DNA of 64,000 nucleotides. Origin: Halobacteriovoraceae bacterium. Its GTDB lineage: Bacteria; Bdellovibrionota; Bacteriovoracia; Bacteriovoracales; Bacteriovoracaceae. The stretch spans positions 136,590-200,589 of the forward strand of contig PASP01000001.1 in NCBI GenBank assembly GCA_002712005.1, in the 5' to 3' direction. A program made the translations under genes and the position numbers. This document shows, in pieces, positions 17,256-27,013 of this stretch (the first letter of the stretch is position 1; each line of letters opens with the position of its first letter). The notes beneath the pieces are model-generated. The model was given only the letters and a program-made list of their open reading frames with translations, had not been told where the DNA came from and did no database searches.

Positions 17256-18383
17256 TTAAATCGAACGAAATTTTATACCTAACTGCTTTGCAAGCTCTTC
17301 TTGATTTGGTGAATAACTCATAGCTGTTTCACCATCGATCACTCCATTTTCCACAAATCTTTTCAAAGATTGATTCATGGTCACCATTCCCGTTTTCTCT
17401 TGCCCAATTTGCATTTGAGAATAAATCTGGTGAACTTTATCTTCACGTATTAAATTTCTAATCGCAGGAGTAGTTCGCATAATTTCCATTGAACATACTC
17501 GTCCTGGCTCATATGTTTTAGGTATCAGCTGCTGGGCAACAACACCCTGAAGAACAAATGATAATAATGTTCTAATTTGATCTTGCTCTTCACTAGGAAA
17601 AACATTAATTAAACGATTTATAGTTTGAACGGCAGAGTTCGTGTGCAAGGTACCAAAAACTAAGTGGCCAGTCTCAGCAATCGTTAGAGCAGCTTCAATC
17701 GTCTCAGCATCTCGAAGCTCACCAACAAGTACAATATCTGGGTCTTGTCTTAGTAATGACTTAATTGCACGACCAAAATCATTAGTGTCCGAACCTATTT
17801 CTCTTTGATTTACGATACAACCCTTATGCGAGTGAACAAACTCAATCGGATCCTCTAATGTGATAATATGACCTGCTTCATTTTGATTTAATCTATCTAA
17901 TAGCGCAGCTAATGTTGTTGACTTACCTGATCCCGTAGGACCAGTCACCAATATCATACCATTTGAGATATCCGTCATATCGATAAGAACATTGGGTAAG
18001 TTTAATGCCTTAAAGTCTGGAATCACAGATGGAATCTGTCTAAACACAGCAGCACATCCACCCTTCGAATAAAAGACATTTGCTCTAAAACGAGCCAAAC
18101 CTTTAATCCCAAAAGAGAAATCGAGTTCCATATTTTTTTCAAATTCGTTCTTTTGCTCTTCAGTTAAAATTTGATAAATCAATCTCTTTGTATCAGCAGC
18201 TGTCAACGCAGGTACTTTAACCCTAACAATTTCACCATTAACTCGTAGGCCAGGAGATGTGCCAACGGTTAAATGAAGATCTGAACCTCCATTTTCAACC
18301 ATGAGCTTAAAGAGCTGTTGGATCTTAACATTTTCGCCAATCCCAACCTGTTTTGTTTTAGTAATACTATTATCTGAGGCCAT
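17256..18383 (-). CDS. pilT: Type IV pilus retraction ATPase PilT
   Basis: PilT is the hexameric ATPase that depolymerises pili and drives twitching. The 375-residue protein has the N-terminal PAS-like region (GGSDLHLTVGTSPGLRVNGE), Walker A (LVTGPTGSGKSTTLAALL), the Asp box (HIITLEDPIEFVHSHKG), Walker B (LRQDPDIVLVGELRDAETIE), the His box (ALTIAETGHLVFGTLHTNSA) and the AIRNLIRE motif needed for retraction. GGAGAAG stands before ATG 18383. It is second in the pilB-pilT-pilC operon. Confidence 0.97.
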   Translation of the reverse strand: MASDNSITKTKQVGIGENVKIQQLFKLMVENGGSDLHLTVGTSPGLRVNGEIVRVKVPALTAADTKRLIYQILTEEQKNEFEKNMELDFSFGIKGLARFRANVFYSKGGCAAVFRQIPSVIPDFKALNLPNVLIDMTDISNGMILVTGPTGSGKSTTLAALLDRLNQNEAGHIITLEDPIEFVHSHKGCIVNQREIGSDTNDFGRAIKSLLRQDPDIVLVGELRDAETIEAALTIAETGHLVFGTLHTNSAVQTINRLINVFPSEEQDQIRTLLSFVLQGVVAQQLIPKTYEPGRVCSMEIMRTTPAIRNLIREDKVHQIYSQMQIGQEKTGMVTMNQSLKRFVENGVIDGETAMSYSPNQEELAKQLGIKFRSI

Positions 18384-18391
18384 TTCTTCTC

Positions 18392-20062
18392 CTAAAACTT
18401 ATCCGCAGCAGAATTGACTATTGCTTCGTCCAAAGTTGTTAACCCCTGTGCCACTTTGGTAAGTGCACTCATCCTTAAGGTTTTCATGCCATCTTTAATG
18501 GCCTGTTTTTTTATTTCGTCTGCACTTGCATTTTTAAGTACAAGTTCCTTCACAAGTGGTGTCATTTCTAGAACTTCATAAATGGCAACTCGACCCTTAT
18601 AACCAGTTCCACCACAGAACTCACATCCCTTTCCTTTGTGAGGTTTAATTTTTGCCGCTGAACTTGGTGCAAACCCACATGAAATTAATTCTTCATGAGG
18701 AATTTGTACTGGTTCACGGCACTCCATACATATTTTTCGACAAAGTCTTTGTGCAACAACGACATTCAAAGAACCAACAACCAAAAAAGGCTCGATTCCC
18801 ATATTAAGGAGACGTGTTACTGTTGATGGAGCATCGTTCGTATGAAGAGTTGAAAGAACAAGGTGTCCCGTAAGTGCAGCTTCGACCGCAATCTCACCTA
18901 CCTCCAAGTCTCTAATCTCCCCAACCATGATGATATCAGGATCCTGACGTAGAAACGCTTTTAGTGCAGCAGGAAATGTGAGCCCCACTTCTTTTCTAAC
19001 GTTCACCTGGTTAATCCCCTCTAAGTTGAATTCAACAGGGTCTTCAGCAGTTGATATATTTGTATCAATTGTATTGAGTTCTGCTAACGCAGAATAGAGT
19101 GTCGTTGTTTTCCCAGATCCAGTGGGTCCAGTAACGAGACACATACCATAGGGTTGATGGATTCCATTTTGAAAAACTTCTAGTTGCTTAACTTCAAACC
19201 CAAGCTTTGTCATATCTAACTGTAAGTTAGATTGGTCAAGGAGTCGGAGAACAACCTTCTCTCCAAATAAAGTTGGAAGAGAACTCACCCTATAGTCGAT
19301 CGGTTGCCCACCAACAGATAGCTTAATTCTTCCATCCTGTGGTTTTCTTTTTTCAGAAATATCAAGTTGTGCAAGAATTTTAAGTCTGGAGATAATCGGT
19401 CTCATCAACTTCATATTGGGTTCATGTGCAATAATGAGAGAACCGTCAACTCTGAATCTGATTCTGAAAGTCTTCTCATAAGGTTCAATATGAATATCTG
19501 AAACCTTTTTGATAAAGGCTTCAGCCAAAATTTTATTCACGTAAGTGATAACCTCTTCACCTACGTCATCTTCTTTTACATCTTCTTCTTTATCATCTTC
19601 TGGACGTACTTCATGAATTGTATGTAAGAGTTCATCAATTGACTCAGTTACATTTCCATATATTTTTTTCCAAGCTGACAAACTCGTAAGAATAAATTCA
19701 ACATGATGTTGAAAAAGAGTTTGTAATTCAGGTCTAAGAGCAACGATTGTTGGGTCATATATAGCAACACTTACGGCCTTAGCTGTTTTTTGAATCGGCA
19801 ATACTCGATACTTAAGAACATCTCTTTTCTTGATGAGCTTTATTGTTCTTTCTTTAACTTTTGCTTTCGTTAAATCAATAAATGTAAGTTGATATTTTTC
19901 AGCAAGAACTTTTGCAAACTTAACATCATCAAAGAAACTAAGGTCCAAGAGATCAAGCTCTGAGATCTTATTATCTTCCTTATCAAGAACCATTGGCCGC
20001 ATATCTTTTGCGGGAATCATCCCTGTTTCAGAAATTACATTTGCAAATTCTTTCCTAAACAT
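18392..20062 (-). CDS. pilB: Type IV pilus extension ATPase PilB
   Basis: PilB powers pilus extension. The 556-residue protein has an N-terminal MshEN/T2SSE domain, Walker A (VTGPTGSGKTTTLYSALAEL), the Asp box (ISTAEDPVEFNLEGINQV), Walker B (RQDPDIIMVGEIRDLEVGEI), the His box (TGHLVLSTLHTNDAPSTV) and the two CxxC pairs of the zinc-binding region (ICMECREP; GCEFCGGTGYKGR). It heads the pilB-pilT-pilC operon; a FliA-type motif and an inverted repeat lie immediately upstream. Confidence 0.97.
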   Translation of the reverse strand: MFRKEFANVISETGMIPAKDMRPMVLDKEDNKISELDLLDLSFFDDVKFAKVLAEKYQLTFIDLTKAKVKERTIKLIKKRDVLKYRVLPIQKTAKAVSVAIYDPTIVALRPELQTLFQHHVEFILTSLSAWKKIYGNVTESIDELLHTIHEVRPEDDKEEDVKEDDVGEEVITYVNKILAEAFIKKVSDIHIEPYEKTFRIRFRVDGSLIIAHEPNMKLMRPIISRLKILAQLDISEKRKPQDGRIKLSVGGQPIDYRVSSLPTLFGEKVVLRLLDQSNLQLDMTKLGFEVKQLEVFQNGIHQPYGMCLVTGPTGSGKTTTLYSALAELNTIDTNISTAEDPVEFNLEGINQVNVRKEVGLTFPAALKAFLRQDPDIIMVGEIRDLEVGEIAVEAALTGHLVLSTLHTNDAPSTVTRLLNMGIEPFLVVGSLNVVVAQRLCRKICMECREPVQIPHEELISCGFAPSSAAKIKPHKGKGCEFCGGTGYKGRVAIYEVLEMTPLVKELVLKNASADEIKKQAIKDGMKTLRMSALTKVAQGLTTLDEAIVNSAADKF

Positions 20063-20092
20063 AGTTATCCAATTATATGATTTAACTATGTT
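20058..20092. repeat. Perfect 10-bp inverted repeat at the pilB start
   Basis: AACATAGTTA (20058-20067) and TAACTATGTT (20083-20092) are exact reverse complements with a 15-base AT-rich centre. One arm includes the pilB start codon and the other overlaps the -10 of the FliA-type promoter. If transcription begins just after that -10, the RNA would lack one arm, so a DNA operator is more likely than an RNA hairpin. Confidence 0.6.
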
Positions 20093-20118
20093 ATCGGGTC
20101 TTAGTGATTATTAATTTA
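20091..20118 (-). promoter_or_regulatory. FliA (sigma-28)-type promoter upstream of pilBTC
   Basis: On the minus strand TAAA (20115-20118) and CCCGATAA (20091-20098) are separated by 16 bases, the same spacing as at pilA. The predicted start site is about 20-25 bases before the pilB ATG. The TAAA lies in the last codons of aroE. Confidence 0.5.
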
Positions 20119-20820
20119 TAAATTTTTAATAAGATGGCCCATCTTCCAGAATCTTAGGGCATATTTTGCCTGTTCTCTTAGTAAATCGGCACCATCGTAG
20201 TATTGCTGAGTATATTGATCAAGATTATCATGCTCTTTGAAACTATAATTCATATCCCAAAATCCACATTGAAGAGAATTTTCAGATTTAAATATAAAGT
20301 TTCTTGAACAAGTATTTATAATCAATGTTTTTTTATCCGTTAAAGCTTGATAGTCGATAGCATTCAAGTCGCCATCTCTACTACGATAGAAATTTTGAAA
20401 CGATATATTTAATTCGAGAAATGCAGTCTTAAACACATTGGCCATATTACCAGAGCCTAGAATAATAAACTTATCGTATTTTTTTAAATAATGATCCTTG
20501 AGCAAAGATTCAGCTGCAAGATAGTCTGTATTTGTAGCAAAGTACTGGTCCGCTCTTTTTTCAATACAGTTAATTGCTTTTAAGTTTTTAATCTTTTGCT
20601 CATCAAAATGAACATCATTAAGAAAATGCTTTTTATAAGGATAAGTGATACTCAATCCCTCTAGAGAATATTTCTCAAATAAAGTAGAAAGACTGGGTAC
20701 ATCTTTGTCATCGCTAATATCAATTAAGTGATATTGAACTTTTTCTCCTAAGAGTGACTCATACATTTCTTGAGAACGAGAATGTGAAATATTTGCACCT
20801 AAAAGGCCTAAACTAATCAC
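20116..20820 (-). CDS. aroE: Shikimate dehydrogenase
   Basis: AroE reduces 3-dehydroshikimate to shikimate with NADPH. The protein is 234 aa, shorter than the usual 270, but keeps the substrate-site motifs: SHSRSQ near the N terminus, SITYPYKK with the catalytic Lys, and ATNTDY. The nucleotide loop reads ILGSGNMAN. The C-terminal helices end in YDGADLLREQAKYALRFW, matching the family GxxMLVxQ region loosely. The start is GTG 20820, overlapping the ribF stop by eight bases. The divergence and short length make some change of cofactor preference possible, but aroE is the best call. Confidence 0.85.
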   Translation of the reverse strand: MISLGLLGANISHSRSQEMYESLLGEKVQYHLIDISDDKDVPSLSTLFEKYSLEGLSITYPYKKHFLNDVHFDEQKIKNLKAINCIEKRADQYFATNTDYLAAESLLKDHYLKKYDKFIILGSGNMANVFKTAFLELNISFQNFYRSRDGDLNAIDYQALTDKKTLIINTCSRNFIFKSENSLQCGFWDMNYSFKEHDNLDQYTQQYYDGADLLREQAKYALRFWKMGHLIKNL

Positions 20821-21733
20821 TCCAAGACTTCCTTCGCTCGATATCTTTTTTAATTTGATCTATAAGTTCATTAACTGAAGAAAATTTTTGTTCATCTCTA
20901 AGTTTATCAATGAAGGTTACCTTAATTTCTTCTCCATAAAGATCACCAGAGAAATCAAATACATTAGTCTCCACATTTATGCCGCTCACATCATCAAAGG
21001 TAGGATTCTTACCGATATTAGTGATCGAACGATAAGTGCACCCTCTGAATGAACACATTGTTCCATAGACACCAAACTCGGGGACTAACCTCTCTTTAAC
21101 TAGATCAATATTTGCTGTAGGAAATCCAAGTTGCTTTCCTCGACCAAGACCTTTTATAACCCTTCCAGAAACAAAAAATTTCCTTCCAAGTAAATCAGAA
21201 GCTTCTTTAGGGTTTCCAGATTTCAATAATTGTCTGACTAGACTTGAGGAATAAGTTTTAGTATCAATTGTAAATTTTTTTTGAACCTCTACATCTATTG
21301 GCTTATCAGAACAGTATTCTTTCACAAATCTATGATCCCCTTTTTTATTAGCACCAAAAGCAAAATCGTGGCCTAAAAAAAGAGTTTTCACATTTTTATT
21401 GCATAAGATGTAATGTTCAAGAAAGTCACTTGGATCTGTCATACTCAAATCACGAGTAAATGGTATTTCAATTAGCCATGAAACACCATGCTCCTTAAGT
21501 AAGTCCTGTCTTTCTTCATATGTATTTAATAAGAATGATTTTTCATTTCTCAAAGTAATTAAAGGATGAGGAACAAATGTAATAACAACCATATCTTGGT
21601 TTCTAGCTACACATTCTTTCGATACTTCATCTAAAAGCTTTCGATGCCCTAAGTGAACACCATCAAAGTTTCCTATAATGAGACCATACTCACTGGTTTC
21701 AGGTAGTTCTGCTATCGAGTTTAAGACTTTCAT
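20813..21733 (-). CDS. ribF: Bifunctional riboflavin kinase / FAD synthetase
   Basis: RibF makes FMN and then FAD from riboflavin. The N-terminal adenylyltransferase domain has IIGNFDGVHLGHRKLL and the later FLGHDFAFGANKKGD motif. The C-terminal kinase domain has GRGKQLGFPTANI and YRSITNIGKNPTF. I start at ATG 21733 (MKVLNSIAELP, the usual family N terminus), seven bases after GAGAG; longer in-frame starts at 21739 and 21760 are less likely. The start region overlaps the predicted end of batD by 35 bases. Confidence 0.95.
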   Translation of the reverse strand: MKVLNSIAELPETSEYGLIIGNFDGVHLGHRKLLDEVSKECVARNQDMVVITFVPHPLITLRNEKSFLLNTYEERQDLLKEHGVSWLIEIPFTRDLSMTDPSDFLEHYILCNKNVKTLFLGHDFAFGANKKGDHRFVKEYCSDKPIDVEVQKKFTIDTKTYSSSLVRQLLKSGNPKEASDLLGRKFFVSGRVIKGLGRGKQLGFPTANIDLVKERLVPEFGVYGTMCSFRGCTYRSITNIGKNPTFDDVSGINVETNVFDFSGDLYGEEIKVTFIDKLRDEQKFSSVNELIDQIKKDIERRKSWSD

Positions 21734-23447
21734 CACCATTCTCTCTTTCTCTTTCTTCAAGTCGCTTCTTTTCTATAGCATTTTTAAGGGCTTTAAGCGA
21801 ACTTACCTTCATTTTTTTATCTACTCTGCCTTTAGTTTTTGAATATGAGCCACTCTCAATTTGGCGGATCATCTTAGAAAAATAACTCTTATCACTATCT
21901 TTCATCGAAGAACTTTCTATTATATCGATTAAATCAGCATTGTTGCTATTTGAGGATCTCAACATAAAAATCATCGATACTAAGTCTTTATAATCTATTC
22001 ATTTTTTCAAAAGTCTCTTATAAATCTTATATAGGTTTTCATCTTTTTCAATTTTCTTACTTTGACCCTTAAGGAGTAATAAGGTTTGAACAAGAATAAG
22101 ACCTGTTAAAATGAAAGATAAGTACTTAACCCAATCTAATGGAATAGACTTCCAACTCGTATCAAACAGGGGGGCACTCATAAGACTTGGAGAAGGGACT
22201 TCTTTAAAAATCCTATCGTTTCCAAGATTTTCATTTAAAGGGGCATTTGAAGTCGTGTTCTTACTTGGAATATTAGAACTTCCACCACCAATCTTTAAAG
22301 AGGGTATCACAACCTCAACTTCTTTATATTGACTCGTTTCTGGATCAAAATATCCTAGTTTTAATATACGCTCAGGTATTTCTACATTGGCCCTTGCCAA
22401 ATAGGTATATTCAAATACTTTTCTTCCTCTACTTTCTCCTAATTCTTGAAAATCACTTTTATCATCAAATTTTTCTAGTGCTTCACTGGTAAATAGCTTG
22501 GGCGCTTCAAGTTTCTCTAAAGCACCGGGCCCACTAACTTCTAGTCGAGCCTCAATAGCCTCATTCACCAAGTATTTATTTTTGTTCATCGTAAGTTTAA
22601 ATTCATGCTCCCCTACTAGGCCTGTAAAGGAAGAGATCAGGCCATCTGTAGGAAGTGGCTTAATTTTAATTTTTACCCTTTTAGAACTCAAATTCTTCTT
22701 TTTAAATCTATTAAATCCAAACCCTAAATTTCCAAAAGGATTTACACTTCCACCAGCATACTGAACAACCATCCTCAAAGGATCTATGGTCAAATCACCC
22801 GTTTTTTCTGGATAGATTCTCGCAGAGTATTTTAAAGATCTTCTATAAACTTTTCCATCTACACGTACAGCTTCTTCTGTATCAACAGGTTTGTGAAAGC
22901 GCTTTATAAAACCATTTAATTTGGGAAATTGTTTAATCTCCGTTTGGATTATCGGATAAAGCGAGTAGGTATAATAGCGAACATCAATACCTTCTCCTAG
23001 ATAGGCTTCATCACTACTGACCTCTGCCCTTGCGAATATTTTGGGCATTTCTTTTCGCTCAGATAAAACCTTAATTCGAACCGTTTTGCTCTCAACCTTC
23101 TCTTTTCCAACCTCAACTAATATATCTCTTAAATAGGAAGTCCCGCCTCGATTTGCGACCATTTTATATGTATAGGTCAGTGTTTTAGTGGTCTTAGCCC
23201 TACCAATTCCTCCCCTTATTTCAAAGTGATATTCTGGTTCATTTACCCTTTCTAGAACTTCTAAATTGACGGGAGTAAAAGAGATATAAGGTTTGTCATT
23301 GGTTGTTAAAGTAACTTTAAACTTTACATCAAAGACTTCACCCTTTACCGGTTGCTCAGGAATTACCTGTACTGCTACTTCCGCGGCCCAAACACTCATT
23401 AATGTGCTATAGAGAATAGATAGAATAATAAATATATTTTTTTTCAT
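21699..23447 (-). CDS. batD: BatD-like membrane protein, with in-frame TGA
   Basis: BatD is a membrane-anchored beta-domain protein of the Bat operon. The first 482 residues hold a signal peptide (IFIILSILYSTLMSVWA), repeated beta domains (VIPEQPVKGEVFDVKFKV; ARAEVSSDEAYLGEGIDV) and a membrane helix near residues 440-462. Codon 483 (21999-22001) is TGA. The same frame then continues for 99 codons of helical, charged sequence (IDYKDLVSMIFMLRSS; SYFSKMIRQIESGSYS), which resembles the cytoplasmic tail that follows the helix in BatD proteins. The first ATG of that part has no ribosome site, so I read it as the batD tail and not a separate gene. The final stop is a TGA inside the start of ribF. 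Confidence 0.72.
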
Positions 23448-25282
23448 TTACCAATCCTTCTTCTGAAAAGACTTAGGCTTATCAGTAGATGTATCGATGT
23501 ACTTCTTTTGAAGATTTCGGTCATCAGACATCAATTGTTTTATAAGACCAGGGATTTTCACCATTTTTCTCTTTCTTTCAATCTCTTCCATTTTTTCTTT
23601 TAGGGTTTTAGGTTTTGATTCTTTTTCTTCCTGTGATTGTTTTTCACTATTATTTTCTTTTTCATTCTCTTTGTCTGAATCTTTATTTTTCTCTTCTTTC
23701 TTTTTTTCTTGATTCTCTTTATCAGGAGAGCCCTTTCCCTCTGACGATTTTTTACCTGATGAATCTTTTTCTTTTTTATTTTCGCTTCAGCTACCACCTT
23801 TTTTATTCTTCTGCTGTTCTTGCTTCTTTTTTTCTTCCTCTTCTTTCTTCTTCTCTTCCTTTTGCTGCTTATCTTTTTTCAGCGCTAAGAGCATATTCTG
23901 TCTTATGATTTTTTTAAGTTCATCATCAATTTTGCTATTTGTTTCACTCTCAAGCTGCAGTTCAGACAAAATTTGAATGGCCTCTGCTGCTTTCTTTTCT
24001 TTTATTAGACTATAAGCATAATTACTTCTATCTTTTGGGCTTAAGACATTCTTATTTTCACTGTAGATCATATTTGCCATTTCATCATTTTCATTCTTTG
24101 TTAAAAGTTCGGCCATTTTCATTTTTTCTTTTTTACTTACTAAACCTTTCTTGTGCTTAGTCATTAATTTATTGAGAAGCTCTATTTCTTCTTTCTCTTT
24201 TTTTAGCTGTTCCTTCGTAAGATTCTTACCCTCTTTCATTTTATCTAGTTGCGCTTGAGCAGGCTTTTGACTCAAAGGAAGTAGGATGGCACCAATGAGA
24301 ATATATTTAAAATATTGAGCGGGGTAAAACAAAAATGAGATTATCAATATTAACATTGCTGGAATCAGAACATATTCAACCTCTACAGGTTGAACCGTCG
24401 TTAACCCCTTGCTCATTGTTTTTTCAAAGCTTGAATTAAAGAAAGACATAATTTCTTCAGTTGGTATTGAATATGAATTCGCGATCCAATAGTTATAATT
24501 ATCAACCTTAGATTTTAAACTTTTAAGCCACTGTTCATTGAGCTTAGTTACAATCTCTTTATTTTGATGTTTCTTATAACCTCTAAATATCCCATTCTTA
24601 TCTCGAAAAGGAATTTTAGATCCTTGTAGCGTTCCGACTCCAACAACCGCAAGATTGACAGTCTTAGGAAGAGAAAAAGTAAAATCTTCGTCATGCCCCT
24701 CTGAATCTGTAAAACTAATATATTTCCTATCAGATTTTCATTTTTGGATGAGGCATTTTTAAAATATCCTAGTGACTCCTTTATTGCTTGGGAAATATTT
24801 GATCCTCCATCATAAAGATCAACATTTTCCAGACCTGCAATACGAGCATCAAGAAGATCTAAGTCATCAGTAAAAGGCACTAATCTCTTTTGTTGATCTG
24901 AAAATAGAACGACTGCTATTTTGTGACCAAATGCCTTTTTCACAAAGTGACGTGCCATAATTAATGATTTCTGAAATCGATTGGGACGTATGTCTTCTGC
25001 AAGCATGGATGCTGAACTATCGATGATAACAATCGTTTTCTGATCAGGAATATCGCTTTCTATTTTTTGTTCGGGACCTCTAAAATCGAGTAAGGAAACT
25101 AAAAGTAAGCTTATACCGATCAAATAAAGAAATTTCTTAAATTGATATAGATTCGTCTTTCTTTTAAACCAGGTTAAAAGTACAAAATCTTCCATTTTCT
25201 TACGGGTTCGGATGAAAACAATCACATATAAAATGATAGAAATAATAATAGGTATCAGAAGTTCGCTTTTATTTGGACTCAT
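23448..25282 (-). CDS. batB: BatB-BatC fusion, with a frameshift and an in-frame TGA
   Basis: The N-terminal half is BatB: two membrane helices, then a von Willebrand A domain with the MIDAS motif DSSASM and LFSDQQKRLVPFTDD. At the A run 24711-24714 one base appears to be missing. Adding it restores the expected TDSEGHDEDF and GVGTLQGSKIPF segments and leads in frame through a third membrane helix (VLIPAMLILIISFLFYP) into a BatC-like part. That part is helical, Lys/Glu-rich, and ends in the BatC-type tail KYIDTSTDKPKSFQKKDW. A second lesion, TGA at 23787-23789, interrupts the low-complexity region; the frame is otherwise open from 24710 to the TAA at 23448. Two lesions in one gene make decay or base errors more likely here than at single-TGA genes. 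Confidence 0.75.
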
Positions 25283-26247
25283 GCGATCTCCTTAAATACA
25301 AATAATGTTAATATTTCACCCATTAAAAATAGCAACACTCCCCATTTCAAATAGTCCCAATAGAGTTCTTTATAAATCACTTTAGAACTCGTCTCGATTT
25401 CTGTTTTTTCAAGCTTTTGGATTTCTTCTAATACCGTTTGAAGCGAGTTTTCATTACTTGCATAGAAGGATTTGCCTTTAGTAATTTCTGCTATTTTATC
25501 AAGAGTTTCTAAATCAACACTACCGCCAGGTATTCTTTGATAGCGGCCGCTTCCTCTCCCAATCTGCAACTTTGCGTCATCGGCCTCTTTTCCTATCCCA
25601 ATCGTATAGACCTTTACACCTTGAGCCTTTGCTTGTTCAGCTGCTTGTAAAGGAGTCATATTTCCCACATTGGAAAAACCATCAGTTAATAAAATAATCA
25701 CCTTACTTTCTGCTAATGACTGAGTCGTTCTTCCAACTGCTAATCCAAGAGCATCGCCAATATTGGTTCCCATACCTAGAAAACCAACATTAATCTCACT
25801 TACGACTTGATCAATTAGCTTTAGATCTGTGGATAAGGGTAGCAAAGTGAAAACTTTTTCACTAAACATGATTATCCCGATTCTGTCTGTTGGTCTCAAT
25901 TTAACAAAGTCTCTGATTCTATTTTTAGCAGCCTCCAACCGATTAGGTTCGAAGTCTTCTGCAAGCATTGATCTTGAAACATCAACAACTATAAAAATAT
26001 CATTCACTTTTATTTTATTTTTAGAATAACCCATTGGGGTTCTTGGTTGGGTTAAAGAAAAACCTATTAGGCATACACCGACAAACCCAATCAAAATAGC
26101 AAGTAGCCTCAGCGGAATAAGTTTCTTATTCCAAAACTTTTTAGGAATAAAAAACTCTGCCTTCTTCCCAAACTGAAAGCTTTTCAATAAATAAGCTAGA
26201 GCGAAAACTGCTGCTAACACAAAATATATAGGATGCTTAAACTCCAT
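25279..26247 (-). CDS. batA: BatA, von Willebrand factor A membrane protein
   Basis: This 322-residue protein has two N-terminal membrane helices, a VWA domain with an intact MIDAS (VVDVSRSMLAEDFEPNRL; FLGMGTNIGDALGLAVG; LLTDGFSNVGN) and a C-terminal helix (YLKWGVLLFLMGEILTLFVF). Such proteins form membrane complexes with BatB and a MoxR ATPase and are linked to aerotolerance and envelope stress; the exact activity is not known. The stop overlaps batB as ATGA. Confidence 0.92.
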   Translation of the reverse strand: MEFKHPIYFVLAAVFALAYLLKSFQFGKKAEFFIPKKFWNKKLIPLRLLAILIGFVGVCLIGFSLTQPRTPMGYSKNKIKVNDIFIVVDVSRSMLAEDFEPNRLEAAKNRIRDFVKLRPTDRIGIIMFSEKVFTLLPLSTDLKLIDQVVSEINVGFLGMGTNIGDALGLAVGRTTQSLAESKVIILLTDGFSNVGNMTPLQAAEQAKAQGVKVYTIGIGKEADDAKLQIGRGSGRYQRIPGGSVDLETLDKIAEITKGKSFYASNENSLQTVLEEIQKLEKTEIETSSKVIYKELYWDYLKWGVLLFLMGEILTLFVFKEIA

Positions 26248-27013
26248 CTTTATAGAGCTCCATTATTCTTTCTTTTTTGGCCACTAATTCGGATATATCC
26301 ATCCGGCTCCAGTCTTTACGAAACTGGTACTCTTCTATCATTTGCGAAAGTTCATCAAATGCGATTATTGTCTTTTGCCTGTCTTTCAAACTTTCTTTTA
26401 AAACTTTTCTATTTCTATACAACCATTCAAAATCTTTATGATTATTGGTAACCCTAAGCTCTTTCAATAGATTAATCGCATTGGGATTATGCTTCTTCGC
26501 TTTATTTCTAAGATACAAATAAGCTCCTAGACCTAGACACAGGATTAAAACCAATGTGATAATGATTGGCCATGAAGGCTTCCATTCATTCAAGTCTGTT
26601 TCGAATGTAATATATTTCTGCGTAACTCTATCTGTATTTTCAACTTTTCCTACATCGAAAGTAATGGGAATATTTCGATCTCCCAGAGACCATAGTTTAA
26701 AATCTTTATTTTTAAACATTTTTGCTATAACTATATCTAAATAGACAACAACAGCATCGCTGTTATTTTCTGAAACTTTTATTCCGTTTACTCTTGAAAT
26801 ATAAAAATAATCTATAAATTCTTTACCATAGAGGTCTTCTTGCTGAAGTAAACTTTTATCAAAGGGTACAAGTGTCAATACAGCCGGATAACTCTCTCCA
26901 ACAACGGCGCCGTTTGTACGCTCCGTATTTATCGCTAGCTTCCCTTTAGTTTCCACTGCAAAAACAGCCAGAGAATATATGAACAATATTGCTGTAAGAA
27001 ATAACTTCTTCAT
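26237..27013 (-). CDS. Bat-operon membrane protein (DUF4381-like), 258 aa
   Basis: This protein has a signal peptide (LFLTAILFIYSLAVFA), a periplasmic beta domain of about 140 residues, one membrane helix (WPIIITLVLILCLGLGAYLYL) and a charged helical cytoplasmic tail of about 85 residues. Its place between the DUF58 gene and batA matches the small DUF4381-type proteins common in Bat operons. I cannot assign a biochemical role. It overlaps both neighbours by one to eleven bases. Confidence 0.75.
   Translation of the reverse strand: MKKLFLTAILFIYSLAVFAVETKGKLAINTERTNGAVVGESYPAVLTLVPFDKSLLQQEDLYGKEFIDYFYISRVNGIKVSENNSDAVVVYLDIVIAKMFKNKDFKLWSLGDRNIPITFDVGKVENTDRVTQKYITFETDLNEWKPSWPIIITLVLILCLGLGAYLYLRNKAKKHNPNAINLLKELRVTNNHKDFEWLYRNRKVLKESLKDRQKTIIAFDELSQMIEEYQFRKDWSRMDISELVAKKERIMELYKDGV

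Noticed and set aside
23615-23908. 97-residue + strand hydrophobic ORF opposite batC
   Set aside because: It arises from reading the Lys/Glu-rich batC repeat backwards; the hydrophobicity is a by-product of codon composition.
24711-24714. Programmed -1 frameshift in batB
   Set aside because: The local sequence has no slippery heptamer allowing both tRNAs to re-pair; a missing base in a short A run is simpler.
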